Assembly: GCA_036703985.1 (NCBI GenBank)
Contig: DATNQN010000071.1
Coordinates: forward strand, 186,001 to 250,000
Reading direction: 5' to 3'
Source of the DNA: Leptolyngbyaceae cyanobacterium
GTDB lineage: Bacteria > Cyanobacteriota > Cyanobacteriia > Cyanobacteriales > Aerosakkonemataceae
DNA length: 64,000 nt
Shown here: positions 19,501-27,043 of the stretch, one piece after another
How positions within the stretch are numbered: the stretch's first letter is position 1
How the letters are laid out: every line of letters begins with the position of its first letter
The notes under the pieces: model-generated
Databases searched by the model: none
What the model saw: the letters and a program-made list of their open reading frames with translations, nothing else
Told to the model about the DNA's origin: nothing
Translations under genes and position numbers: made by a program

Positions 19501-22500
19501 CTTGTCGTTCCAAAAGCAATATACCAGTATTTGCCCCGGCATTTTCTATGACAATTTTTATCAACTTTATTAATAGGTTATCCAGTACTACTTCACCAGC
19601 AATGGTTTGCGATGACTTGATAATCGTTGTGAAGTCTAAAATATCTGAATAAGCTCGACTAGTAGAATTATGAAGGCTAGTAATAGTTGGAATTGATGTG
19701 ATGCTCGAATCTTGTGTTTGAATAACTAAATAGGGATATCTTTCTTCTAAATCTTTTACCTTTGCTTTAGCTCCCCACCGAACATAACAGTAGTAGGCAT
19801 CTGTTAGATAAGTTTGAGCAATTTTTTCTCTGCCACAGGCGAGGTAGAATTCGGCGGCGAGTTCATTGGCGAGTGCTTCTTCTTGGATATATCCTTGTTC
19901 GGAGGCTCCTTTGATGGCCCGATCGTAATATTTAATCGCTCTTATATCTTCACCCAAAACTCGCGCTTTCTCTGCCTCCACAAGCTCATACTTGTGTTGA
20001 TAATTACCTGGCGCATGAAATGCCCATTTTTTGAGTTTTTTCTGATTCGATACTACTTTTTTTAGATAGCCTCTTTTCTGCTGATTTGAACTGTTAGAAC
20101 ACAAAGCTAGTAATGCCAAAGAATAGTAAAAATTGTGTGCAGTCAGCGGCAAAGAACAAAACCCACCTTCTATATATTTTTCAGCCAGTTTTGCTTGTTC
20201 AACCGACTGAGCATATTCTTTGAATAAATACAACAACCCAGCCTTTAAAAAATAAAAATGAAACAGACATACCACATTATTATTCTTCAGAAAATTTGGC
20301 AGCTTTTCATCTTCATTAAACATCTCCCCCACCAAATGGCATTTATCTGTAGATACACCGAGTAAATTTAAAACTACTTGACTCCATATTTGGGTATAAT
20401 TTATCTGAATTTCCTGTTGAAAATTTAACAGCATCTTCAGATATTTTGCTTGTTTTTGTGCTAAAGATTCTAGATGCTCACCGGTTAAGAAAGGGTAAGA
20501 ACAATAGTACCTCGCATTATGACACGCATATTCTATATCTCCCACTTCTAGCCCTACAAGAATTGTCTCAACAAAAGGCTGGATTGATTTTATTGCAGGT
20601 TCTTTCCATTGTCTGATCCCAGAATTAAATGTTACATACACGATCGGTTTTAGTTTTTGGGCATCATATTTTTCAATAATTTGGAGTGCTAATTGCCCAA
20701 ATTGATAGCCAGATTCGATATCTCCTAGACTCCCACATAGCAGCAATCCGTAAATAACATATGCTAACGCTGAATATGAACAATTGCCATATTTGATGCC
20801 TAAATTCAGCATCGCAAATATAATTAGCGGGAACATGGCTGGACTTGCCATAAAAACAGGGGAAGTGATTTTCATTAATATCCCCATCGCCGCCAGTTTA
20901 TATGAATCGGTCATTTCCGGAAGGTTGGCTAAGTCTTCTATCCGCTTTCTTGATAATACTAATTTTGTGCGAATCAAACCTAATAAAATATGCAGTGTAC
21001 TTGGGTTTTTTGGCAGTCTAACTCCTAGCAAGTTCAAAACTGGCAGTGCAGTGTCTATCGCTTCTTGCATCTGGTTTTGGGCAATGTAGAACTGTATTTT
21101 TGTCTCATAAATTGGAATTTTTTCTAGTAAGGTTTTAGCTCTTTCTAATACGACATCAGATAATTGTTTAGCCCGCTCGAAGTTTATATTAAGATATTCT
21201 GCCCCCGCAGTTTCTACAAAAATATCTCGTGTCAATTCATACCGATTTTCCCAACTATCTGCTGGCAGTAGTTGCAATCCAACATTTAAATATCTTACAG
21301 CCCCATCATAAGCGTTGGCAGCTAAAGCTTTCTTTCCCGCCATCAAGTTTAATTTGGCTAGTTCTTCTTTTTCGACTTCTTCTGTAACGAATTCTATTCC
21401 TATATTTAGTTGGTTGACGATATCAAATATATTTTCTTCAATTTCACTTTTAGGAATATTTTTAAGTAGCAGTTCGCCAATTTTAAGATGAGTTTGTTTT
21501 TTCTGGGGATCGGGAATGAGAAAATAAGCTGCTTGCTGTACGCGATCGTGTAAAAATTTGTAGCTTACTCTGGAATTTCTTTCCTGCCAATACTTTTGCT
21601 CTAATTCATCAATAAATAGCGGAATCTTGTAATCTGGTGAAAGTGGCAAAATCAACCCAGCTTGCAACGCTCCCCACAACTCATCGGCAGTAGTCACTAA
21701 TGATTTTTCATTAACGATCGCAAGAGTATCTAAATTAAATGTATTGCCAATGCAAGCAGCTAGTTTCAATACTCCCTGGGTAGATTCTGAGAGTTTTTGA
21801 ATATTTCTCGCCACCAATTCAACTACATTATAATCGGTAATACCAATCCCTTGAATTTGCCTGATATCCCACAACCAACGCCCTTGAGTAAAATCAAATT
21901 TCAGCAGCTTCTCAGCGTACAAAGTAGACAGTAAAGTTGTCAAAAAGAATGGATTTCCCTGAGTTTTATTAAAAACCAACTCAGCTAACGGCACGCTCCT
22001 TTCAGATTGCGTGGAGTGTGAATCAGCGTCTGCTTCAACCAAAGTATCCGTGACTAAAGTTAAAACATTTTCTAAATTCAAAGGTTCGAGAACTATTTGA
22101 TTAATAACTGCTCCAGCTTGTTGAATTTTTTCGATTGTTTGAATAGTAGGATGAGTTGGGTTAACTTCATTGTCGCGATAAGCTCCTATCAGCAATAAAG
22201 ATTTTTGTTCTCCATCGTTCATGATGGATTCAATTAATTTTAATGAACCCAAATCAGCCCATTGCAAGTCATCTAAAAATAAAACTAGGGGGTGTTCTTT
22301 ATTGGCAATGATATTAATAAAGTTTTGAAATACGCTATTGAAGCGGTTTTGGGATTCTGTTGGCCCTAATTGCACTACTTCTGGCTGTTTGCCGATGATT
22401 AATTCTACTTCGGGAATTACATCAATAATAACTTGTCCATTTTCTCCTAATCCTTCTAATAGCTTTGATTTCCAAACTGCGATCTTCTCTTTACTTTCTG

Positions 22501-23644
22501 CCACTAGTTGACGCATCAATTCAGAGAAAGCTTGAATGAGTGCGGAGTAAGGTATATTTCGCTTAAATTGATCGAATTTTCCCGAAATAAAATAACCCCG
22601 ATACTTCACTAAAGGTTTCTGAATTTCTTGCACCAAGGCAGATTTACCAACGCCAGAATATCCCGCAACTAACATCATTTCTGTTTTGACAGAGCAAACT
22701 CGCTCAAAGGCTGCTAAAAGTTTGGCTAATTCTTTCTCTCTTCCGTAAAGTTTTTGAGGAATTTGCAGTTGATCTGAAAAATCTTTGCTGGCAATGGTAA
22801 AGTCTGATATTTCGCCTTTTTCTTCCCATTGAATTAGACACTGTTCTAAATCTGTTTTGAGCCCAAATGCACTTTGATATCTTTCTTCGGCGGTTTTAGT
22901 GATTAGTTTTATTACAATATCAGAAACTATTTTGGGTATTTTTCGATTGATTTCATTTAAGGGGGTGGGCATTCTAGCAATATGACAGTGAACTAATTCC
23001 ATCAAATCGTCCGAGTGACAAGGTAACTGATTTGTCAGCATTTCATAAAATGTAACTCCCAACGAGTAAAAGTCGGTGCGATAATCGATGGAGCGATTCA
23101 TTCTGCCAGTTTGCTCTGGCGACATATAAGCAAGAGTTCCTTCGAGTAATTCTGGACTGGCAATTCTGGGGTTTTCTATACTCAGTTGGGTGGCGAGAGC
23201 AAAGTCAGTAATTCTTACTTCTAAATTATCGGGATTGATAATAATATTAGAAGGTTTGATATCTTTATGAATTAGATTATGTTGATGTAATTTACCTAAG
23301 GTATCAACTAGCTGAATGGCTATTTTGAAAAATTCGATTAAATAAAGTTGATGCTCGTTAAGATATTGTTTAAGAGATACGCCGCCAATATCTTCTAAAA
23401 TTAGGACTGGTTTGTGGCGATCGTTTAACAATTCTATTGGTTTAATTATGCCAGATATGGATAAATTTTTAGTGATTTCATATTCGTGCTTGAAGCGAAA
23501 AATTTCTTCTGGTGCACAGTAGCGAGACCCAAAACTCTTGATAATTACTGGTTTTTCATCTGTTAATCTGACACCCCGATAAATTACTTTCTGCGAAGTT
23601 ACGTAAATTGCTTCGCTAATTTTGTAACCAGCAATTGTTACCAT
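16490..23644 (-). CDS. Giant Ser/Thr kinase - ATPase - GAF - PAS x3 - histidine kinase - receiver protein
   Basis: The protein has 2384 residues. Domains in order: a Ser/Thr kinase (about 1-270; Lys36, HKDIKPSN with Asp128, a DFA in place of DFG at 147-149), an AAA_16/NACHT-like ATPase (Walker A GYSGVGKSA at 328-336, LFLDDLQWAD as Walker B), a long helical TPR-like region (about 700-1350), a GAF domain, three PAS domains, HisKA with His1927 ([12 protein letters not shown]), HATPase, and a receiver with Asp2221 (IWMDMQMP). A helical tail of about 85 residues ends the protein. The kinase-plus-histidine-kinase arrangement is that of the HstK family in cyanobacteria and AAA-like multidomain kinases. 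No membrane segment is apparent, so it is likely cytosolic. The next gene overlaps its 3' end. Confidence 0.93.
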   Translation of the reverse strand: MVTIAGYKISEAIYVTSQKVIYRGVRLTDEKPVIIKSFGSRYCAPEEIFRFKHEYEITKNLSISGIIKPIELLNDRHKPVLILEDIGGVSLKQYLNEHQLYLIEFFKIAIQLVDTLGKLHQHNLIHKDIKPSNIIINPDNLEVRITDFALATQLSIENPRIASPELLEGTLAYMSPEQTGRMNRSIDYRTDFYSLGVTFYEMLTNQLPCHSDDLMELVHCHIARMPTPLNEINRKIPKIVSDIVIKLITKTAEERYQSAFGLKTDLEQCLIQWEEKGEISDFTIASKDFSDQLQIPQKLYGREKELAKLLAAFERVCSVKTEMMLVAGYSGVGKSALVQEIQKPLVKYRGYFISGKFDQFKRNIPYSALIQAFSELMRQLVAESKEKIAVWKSKLLEGLGENGQVIIDVIPEVELIIGKQPEVVQLGPTESQNRFNSVFQNFINIIANKEHPLVLFLDDLQWADLGSLKLIESIMNDGEQKSLLLIGAYRDNEVNPTHPTIQTIEKIQQAGAVINQIVLEPLNLENVLTLVTDTLVEADADSHSTQSERSVPLAELVFNKTQGNPFFLTTLLSTLYAEKLLKFDFTQGRWLWDIRQIQGIGITDYNVVELVARNIQKLSESTQGVLKLAACIGNTFNLDTLAIVNEKSLVTTADELWGALQAGLILPLSPDYKIPLFIDELEQKYWQERNSRVSYKFLHDRVQQAAYFLIPDPQKKQTHLKIGELLLKNIPKSEIEENIFDIVNQLNIGIEFVTEEVEKEELAKLNLMAGKKALAANAYDGAVRYLNVGLQLLPADSWENRYELTRDIFVETAGAEYLNINFERAKQLSDVVLERAKTLLEKIPIYETKIQFYIAQNQMQEAIDTALPVLNLLGVRLPKNPSTLHILLGLIRTKLVLSRKRIEDLANLPEMTDSYKLAAMGILMKITSPVFMASPAMFPLIIFAMLNLGIKYGNCSYSALAYVIYGLLLCGSLGDIESGYQFGQLALQIIEKYDAQKLKPIVYVTFNSGIRQWKEPAIKSIQPFVETILVGLEVGDIEYACHNARYYCSYPFLTGEHLESLAQKQAKYLKMLLNFQQEIQINYTQIWSQVVLNLLGVSTDKCHLVGEMFNEDEKLPNFLKNNNVVCLFHFYFLKAGLLYLFKEYAQSVEQAKLAEKYIEGGFCSLPLTAHNFYYSLALLALCSNSSNQQKRGYLKKVVSNQKKLKKWAFHAPGNYQHKYELVEAEKARVLGEDIRAIKYYDRAIKGASEQGYIQEEALANELAAEFYLACGREKIAQTYLTDAYYCYVRWGAKAKVKDLEERYPYLVIQTQDSSITSIPTITSLHNSTSRAYSDILDFTTIIKSSQTIAGEVVLDNLLIKLIKIVIENAGANTGILLLERQGELFVEAIGTSANEQVSVRQSTPINNSQQLPLSLINYVFSTKEDVVLNNAYKEGRFTKDSYIQEYQTKSILCTPILGQGKLIGILYLENNLAIGAFTPARLQLLKLLCSQAAISIENAQLYEEQKEYAETLERKVLERTQALHQSEEKFSTAFRSSPNSIAITRVSDGHYIEVNDTFCRIFGYTREEVIGCTTLELNNWVNPEDRVRMRQELLDKGAIRNWELDFRIKSGELKTMLVSAEIIDLGGESCILSASNDITDRKQIEQALRESEERYRAVIEDQTELIYRFKPNGILTFVNDAYCRYFNKKRSDLIGSNFMPVIPEEDQLKIKQNLASLNQDNPIVNIEHRVIFGKLQRWQQWTDRAIFDENGNLIEFQAVGIDISDRKQAEEALRESQRALFTLMSNLPGMAYRNLYDEHWTMEFVSEGCFELTGYLPEDLIGNRTISYEEMTHPEDRASVRYAIESAVISRQPFELVYRIITATGEPKWVWEKGQGIFSSSREPLALEGFITDINDRKQAEEALQKALATADAASRAKGEFLSKMSHELRTPLNAILGFTQVLARDNTITGQQQEYLGIISRSGEHLLTLINDVLEMSKIEAGRIELHENSFDLYRLLNSLEEMFRLKAETKGLQLIFDYNPNLPQYIKTDESKLRQVLINLLGNAIKFTERGGVALRAKKEERETAKQNIILFEIEDTGLGIAPEEFDQLFDPFGQTETGRKSQSGTGLGLPISRQFVQLMGGDITFSSTLEKGTIFKFFIQFNFADNGEIQTRKSNKKVISLAPNQPTYRILIVDDKWESRLLLVNLLSPLGFQLREAANGQEAVTIWENWQPHLIWMDMQMPVMDGYQATKQIKAQLTSQATVIIALTASAFEEHKAIVISVGCDDFVSKPFREEVIFEKMAEHLRISYLYEEKDCKYDAKIGLPSKPTVYEIKSEDLATIPAEWITQLYQAARELDEELLGQLIEQIRHLDAAKANALADLVKKLRFDRIINLIHEYQNG

Positions 23645-23968
23645 TATTTAACACGCCTGTTGGTTATGATCGTATTTTTGGTCTAGCATATCTCAACAAA
23701 GTTAGCTAGTGTCAACTGTGGCTAATACCTAGCCCCGATCGTCTTTACATTTATTTGCATTGGCAGAACGTCTGAAAGGTTAATAACTCTTTCTATTATT
23801 TAAGGAAAGAATTTTTGCAAAAAACTCTTATATTATTTTCAAGAATTAATCCAACCGCCGATCGGTAGGTAAGCAGGAGATACCTGTCAAAATTTACTTC
23901 TCAAAGAAATGACTTGCCAATTTGGGAATTTTATCTGTTGCAACAATTCTCGAAAAATAAGTAAAGAC
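23645..23968. other. Gene-free stretch upstream of the giant kinase
   Basis: These 324 bases separate the start of the giant kinase (23644) from the stop of the CheY-like gene (23969) on the same strand. I see no RNA gene, long hairpin, dispersed repeat or convincing promoter pair. It presumably holds the promoter and leader of the kinase gene. Confidence 0.5.
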
Positions 23969-24334
23969 CTAGCTGCGTAACAATTGTTTAACCGTTCCCA
24001 CTAACTCTTCGGGGTGAAATGGTTTTGCAATATACGCATCCGCACCTTGCTTCATCCCCCAATAGCGATCGAATTCCTCTTTCTTTGCCGAACACATCAC
24101 CACAACTAAATTCTGAGTTTTCGCATCGCTTTTGAGCTTCCGACAAAGTTCATAACCGTTCATTCGAGGCATAATTATGTCTAAAACTACTAAATCCGGT
24201 CGATTTCCCTGTATTTTTTCCAGTGCCTCCACACCGTCACACGCTACGCTAACTTTCAGCCCGATCCCTTTGAGAAGCTCTGAGATCATCTCCCGTTGGG
24301 CTTTACTATCTTCTACAACTAGAACTTTACCCAT
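23969..24334 (-). CDS. Single-domain CheY-like response regulator (PilH/PixH type)
   Basis: A protein of 121 residues starting at ATG 24334 (MGKVLVVEDSKAQREMI). The longer reading would need a TTG at 24361. The receiver is complete: acidic pocket VVEDS (8-10), phospho-acceptor Asp52 in VVLDIIMPRMNG, CSAKKE as the Thr/Ser-Lys region, KPFHPEEL with the conserved Lys. No output domain is present. Sequence style (QREMI.ELL, WGMKQGADAYIAKPF) matches regulators of type IV pilus motility or phototaxis in cyanobacteria (PilH/PixH/TaxY-like), but those usually sit beside che-type genes, which are absent here. It may instead serve the kinases around it, 325 bp away on the same strand. Confidence 0.88.
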   Translation of the reverse strand: MGKVLVVEDSKAQREMISELLKGIGLKVSVACDGVEALEKIQGNRPDLVVLDIIMPRMNGYELCRKLKSDAKTQNLVVVMCSAKKEEFDRYWGMKQGADAYIAKPFHPEELVGTVKQLLRS

Positions 24335-24498
24335 AATCTCTGACCTGCTGGCTGAATTCAATCATGAGCGGACAAAGTGTCGTACAAAAGCGAAATAACT
24401 CTTTATAAAAGAAATTTACCCACTTTTCCTGCTTTTATTATCACATTTTTCAAAATATACGAAAAATTACTCTTGACATATCAATTTGATTTAGCTAT

Positions 24499-24527
24499 AA
24501 AAAAACCTTAATTCTTAAGGTTTTTTT
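24499..24527 (-). terminator. Rho-independent terminator of the SagB-like gene
   Basis: A perfect 13-bp stem, AAAAAAACCTTAA (24499-24511) and TTAAGGTTTTTTT (24515-24527), with loop TTC. On the minus strand it reads GGTTTTTTT after the stem, with the U run expected of an intrinsic terminator, and lies 90 bp past the SagB-like stop. It could act on both strands. Confidence 0.85.
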
Positions 24528-24616
24528 AATAAAAACCGCCAAGGTGGTTAAGGCAAGATCGAGCCCCTTACCAACATAGTAAACGTGACAAAGTTTAAGT
24601 GAACTGGTACGAGTGC

Positions 24617-26161
24617 TTACACTGAAGTCGATCGCGGACGACCCAAAGTAGTGATATAAAGAACTGCTTCATCAGCAGGAATACCTAATACTTCATTCAC
24701 TTGGTCATCAAAGAAGCCACCGATACCGCTGACACCTAAATTGAGGCGAATGGCAGCTAAATTCAGCCGTTGACCCAAATGACCGGCATCCATGTGCAGA
24801 TAGCGGTAAACGCGATCGCCATATTTTGCCACCGACTTTTTCAAATCAGCCGTATGAAAAAGCACCGCCGCCGCATCCCGGCCCAACTCTTGTCCCAGGC
24901 ACAAATAATACAACTCAGCGCGGAAGTTTTTAAAGCGAATCTGCCGTAACTCTTGAGCTTTCGGCGCATAATAATAGCAACCGTCCTCAAGTCCATCGAC
25001 TCCCAACACGACAATAAAAGTTTCGATTAAACTCAGATCGAAATAATCTGGAGAACCATCCAACCCTTGCTCGACATAATTTTGGGGTTGATAAGTGAAA
25101 TCCAACAAAGCTTTTAATTCATCCAACGTCAGATTAGCACCGTTGTAAGCACGAGTAGAACGACGCCTGAAAATAGTGTTTTCCAGTCCTTCTAAATTTT
25201 CTCCCCATTCAATTGGTGAAGAAACCGTCGGGACTTTCAAGCAAAACGGAAAATTGTACTTATCTTCTAAGGATATTTCCTCGGCTAAACTTGGCGAGAC
25301 TGGTTGCGCGGACAACTCCAGAATTTGGGTAGCGCGATGTAAATATGCCAACAATTCCCCATCCGCTATTTTTGGATAATCTGTCTGCGTTTGAGAAGGT
25401 AAGGCGGTTGAGCCCGATCGCAAGTTTTGTTTCGTTTCCAGCAAATCTACCAGAGGAATCACCGTAATCGTTCCTTCTTGCTCCGAATCTAGATAAAGCA
25501 AATCGTCAACGGCTTTATCCGCAAATCCACCAATTAAATAGGGGCGAAAGTTACTAATCGCACAAGCTAACTCAATGTTCCCCAACAGGTGACCGGTATC
25601 TAAATATATGCGCCGATAAGCTCGGTCTTGGTAGCGCCAGGATGACCGATAGAAAACCGCTGTAGTCACGATTGCCAGTTGGCTACTTTCTAAAACAGGA
25701 TGTTGGAAACCAGCTTCTTGCAAAGTCGTCCAAACTTGGTTTTCCCAAAAATTAATCAGAGAATGGGTTTTGGGTTGATAGTTATAAAGTCCTGGCGGGA
25801 GTAAGGGCGTACCGCGAGAAATTAAGTAAACTTCGGCTGGATAAAGTCCACCGGCAGAAGGTGCCGATCTGAGATATACTGGTTCTCCCATCATCGTTGG
25901 CATTTTCGCGGTTAAGCCGTAGCTACAAAATAGCAAGCGGGACAAACGCTGCCACCAGATAGCCGTCGGATCGTTAGCAAATGCCTCTGGTGGTTCTTTC
26001 AGATACGGTTTGAGGTCAAAGATAGTGCCTATTTTGTATTCTTTAAATGGTATTGGTTGGCGCGACCAATCCAGCCCCTGACTTTTGGTTGCAATGGTCT
26101 GGGGGTCATATTTAGTTCGCTCGTGGTAATGTTGCGCGATCGAGTCTCCCAATGGTGCCAT
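24617..26161 (-). CDS. SagB/ThcOx-family dehydrogenase with two nitroreductase-like domains
   Basis: The 514-residue protein has two related halves. The first (about 85-270) carries LRSAPSAGGLYPAEVYLIS, YRRIYLDTGHLLGNIELAC; the second (about 330-510) carries FRRRSTRAYNG, YYYAPKAQELRQI and YLHMDAGHLGQRLNLAA with LGVSGIGGFFDD. Both are FMN nitroreductase features. SagB-type proteins oxidise azoline rings in ribosomal peptides, but in cyanobacteria this double form is common as a stand-alone gene of unknown substrate. No cyclodehydratase (YcaO) or peptide precursor is visible nearby, so a peptide-modifying role is not supported here. A 13-bp terminator follows it. The ATG at 26159-26161 is preceded by AGGA. 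Confidence 0.88.
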   Translation of the reverse strand: MAPLGDSIAQHYHERTKYDPQTIATKSQGLDWSRQPIPFKEYKIGTIFDLKPYLKEPPEAFANDPTAIWWQRLSRLLFCSYGLTAKMPTMMGEPVYLRSAPSAGGLYPAEVYLISRGTPLLPPGLYNYQPKTHSLINFWENQVWTTLQEAGFQHPVLESSQLAIVTTAVFYRSSWRYQDRAYRRIYLDTGHLLGNIELACAISNFRPYLIGGFADKAVDDLLYLDSEQEGTITVIPLVDLLETKQNLRSGSTALPSQTQTDYPKIADGELLAYLHRATQILELSAQPVSPSLAEEISLEDKYNFPFCLKVPTVSSPIEWGENLEGLENTIFRRRSTRAYNGANLTLDELKALLDFTYQPQNYVEQGLDGSPDYFDLSLIETFIVVLGVDGLEDGCYYYAPKAQELRQIRFKNFRAELYYLCLGQELGRDAAAVLFHTADLKKSVAKYGDRVYRYLHMDAGHLGQRLNLAAIRLNLGVSGIGGFFDDQVNEVLGIPADEAVLYITTLGRPRSTSV

Positions 26162-26353
26162 TTTTCCTATCCTTCTGCTTTGCTTTCGATCTTGGCACTA
26201 ACAGTAGCAAAAGTGTTAATAGTCATGGGTCATTGGCTATGAGAAGAGTCAGATCTGAAAATTAAGTTACAAATCTAAAAAAAGGATTATGAGAAAAGTG
26301 TTTTTCGCTACCATAATTTACATTTAATTTAATAGGCATAAATACTCAAAATA

Positions 26354-26947
26354 ATGTCTATAAGTAACTTTAATGGAGTGGTAGCAAGACAACCTTCCAG
26401 TATCGAAACCAAAATGCAGAAGTTAAGTACGGAGGAATTGTTGGCTCAATACGTAGCTGGTAAACGAGATTTTGAGCATACTGATTTAAGTCAGGCTTAC
26501 CTGTTTGAGGCGAATTTAGAGAAAATTAACCTCAAAAATAGCAATCTTCAGGCAATTCACTTGCCTTATGCTAACTTGACTCAAGCCAATCTCCACAAAG
26601 CTCAATTACAAGCGGCTGAACTCGGTGATGCCAATCTTTACCAAACTGACTTGTCTGATGCTAAGTTACAAAATGCTAATCTTTCCAGAGCTAATCTGCG
26701 TTACGCCAATTTGCGGAATGCAGATCTATCCTATGCTAATTTGCAAGGAGCAGATTTATATAATGCAGACCTGAGCTATGCCAATTTAAAATATGCTGAT
26801 TTGAGTAGAGCAAATCTAGCAGGAGCTAAGTTGGAAAAAGCCCAATTAAGAGGCAGTAATTTATTTCGCGCTCAAGAACTTGATGCTTCTCAAGCTTACT
26901 TCGATCGCACTACTACTTTCCCCGATGGATATCCCGGAAATATTTAA
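26354..26947 (+). CDS. Pentapeptide-repeat protein
   Basis: The 197-residue protein begins with a non-repetitive N-terminus (about 1-45, including EELLAQYVAGKRDF) and continues as A(N/D)LXX repeats to about residue 180: LSQAYLFEANLEKINLKNSNLQ, later DLSYANLQGADLYNADLSYANL. These units fold as a right-handed quadrilateral beta helix. The N-terminal segment is typical of cyanobacterial pentapeptide proteins whose repeats begin after a short basic tail. No signal peptide or membrane helix is apparent, so it is probably cytosolic. Function is unknown; some family members mimic DNA or bind partner proteins. It is a single-gene unit divergent from the SagB-like gene. Confidence 0.9.
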   Translation: MSISNFNGVVARQPSSIETKMQKLSTEELLAQYVAGKRDFEHTDLSQAYLFEANLEKINLKNSNLQAIHLPYANLTQANLHKAQLQAAELGDANLYQTDLSDAKLQNANLSRANLRYANLRNADLSYANLQGADLYNADLSYANLKYADLSRANLAGAKLEKAQLRGSNLFRAQELDASQAYFDRTTTFPDGYPGNI

Positions 26948-27043
26948 TAGTCAATAGTCATCGGTCATCGGTCAATTATCTTTCAAATGAATCACAAATA
27001 ATGACAACTAACAAATGACAATTGACTAATGACCGATGACTAA
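26948..27043. repeat. Inverted short tandem repeats (GTCATCGGTCA type)
   Basis: TAGTCATCGGTCATCGGTCAATT, then a gap, then AATTGACTAATGACCGATGACTA form an inverted arrangement of heptamer-like units. They sit between two convergent genes (pentapeptide and hybrid kinase). Similar copies occur at 40336-40438 and 45550-45719. Confidence 0.7.
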
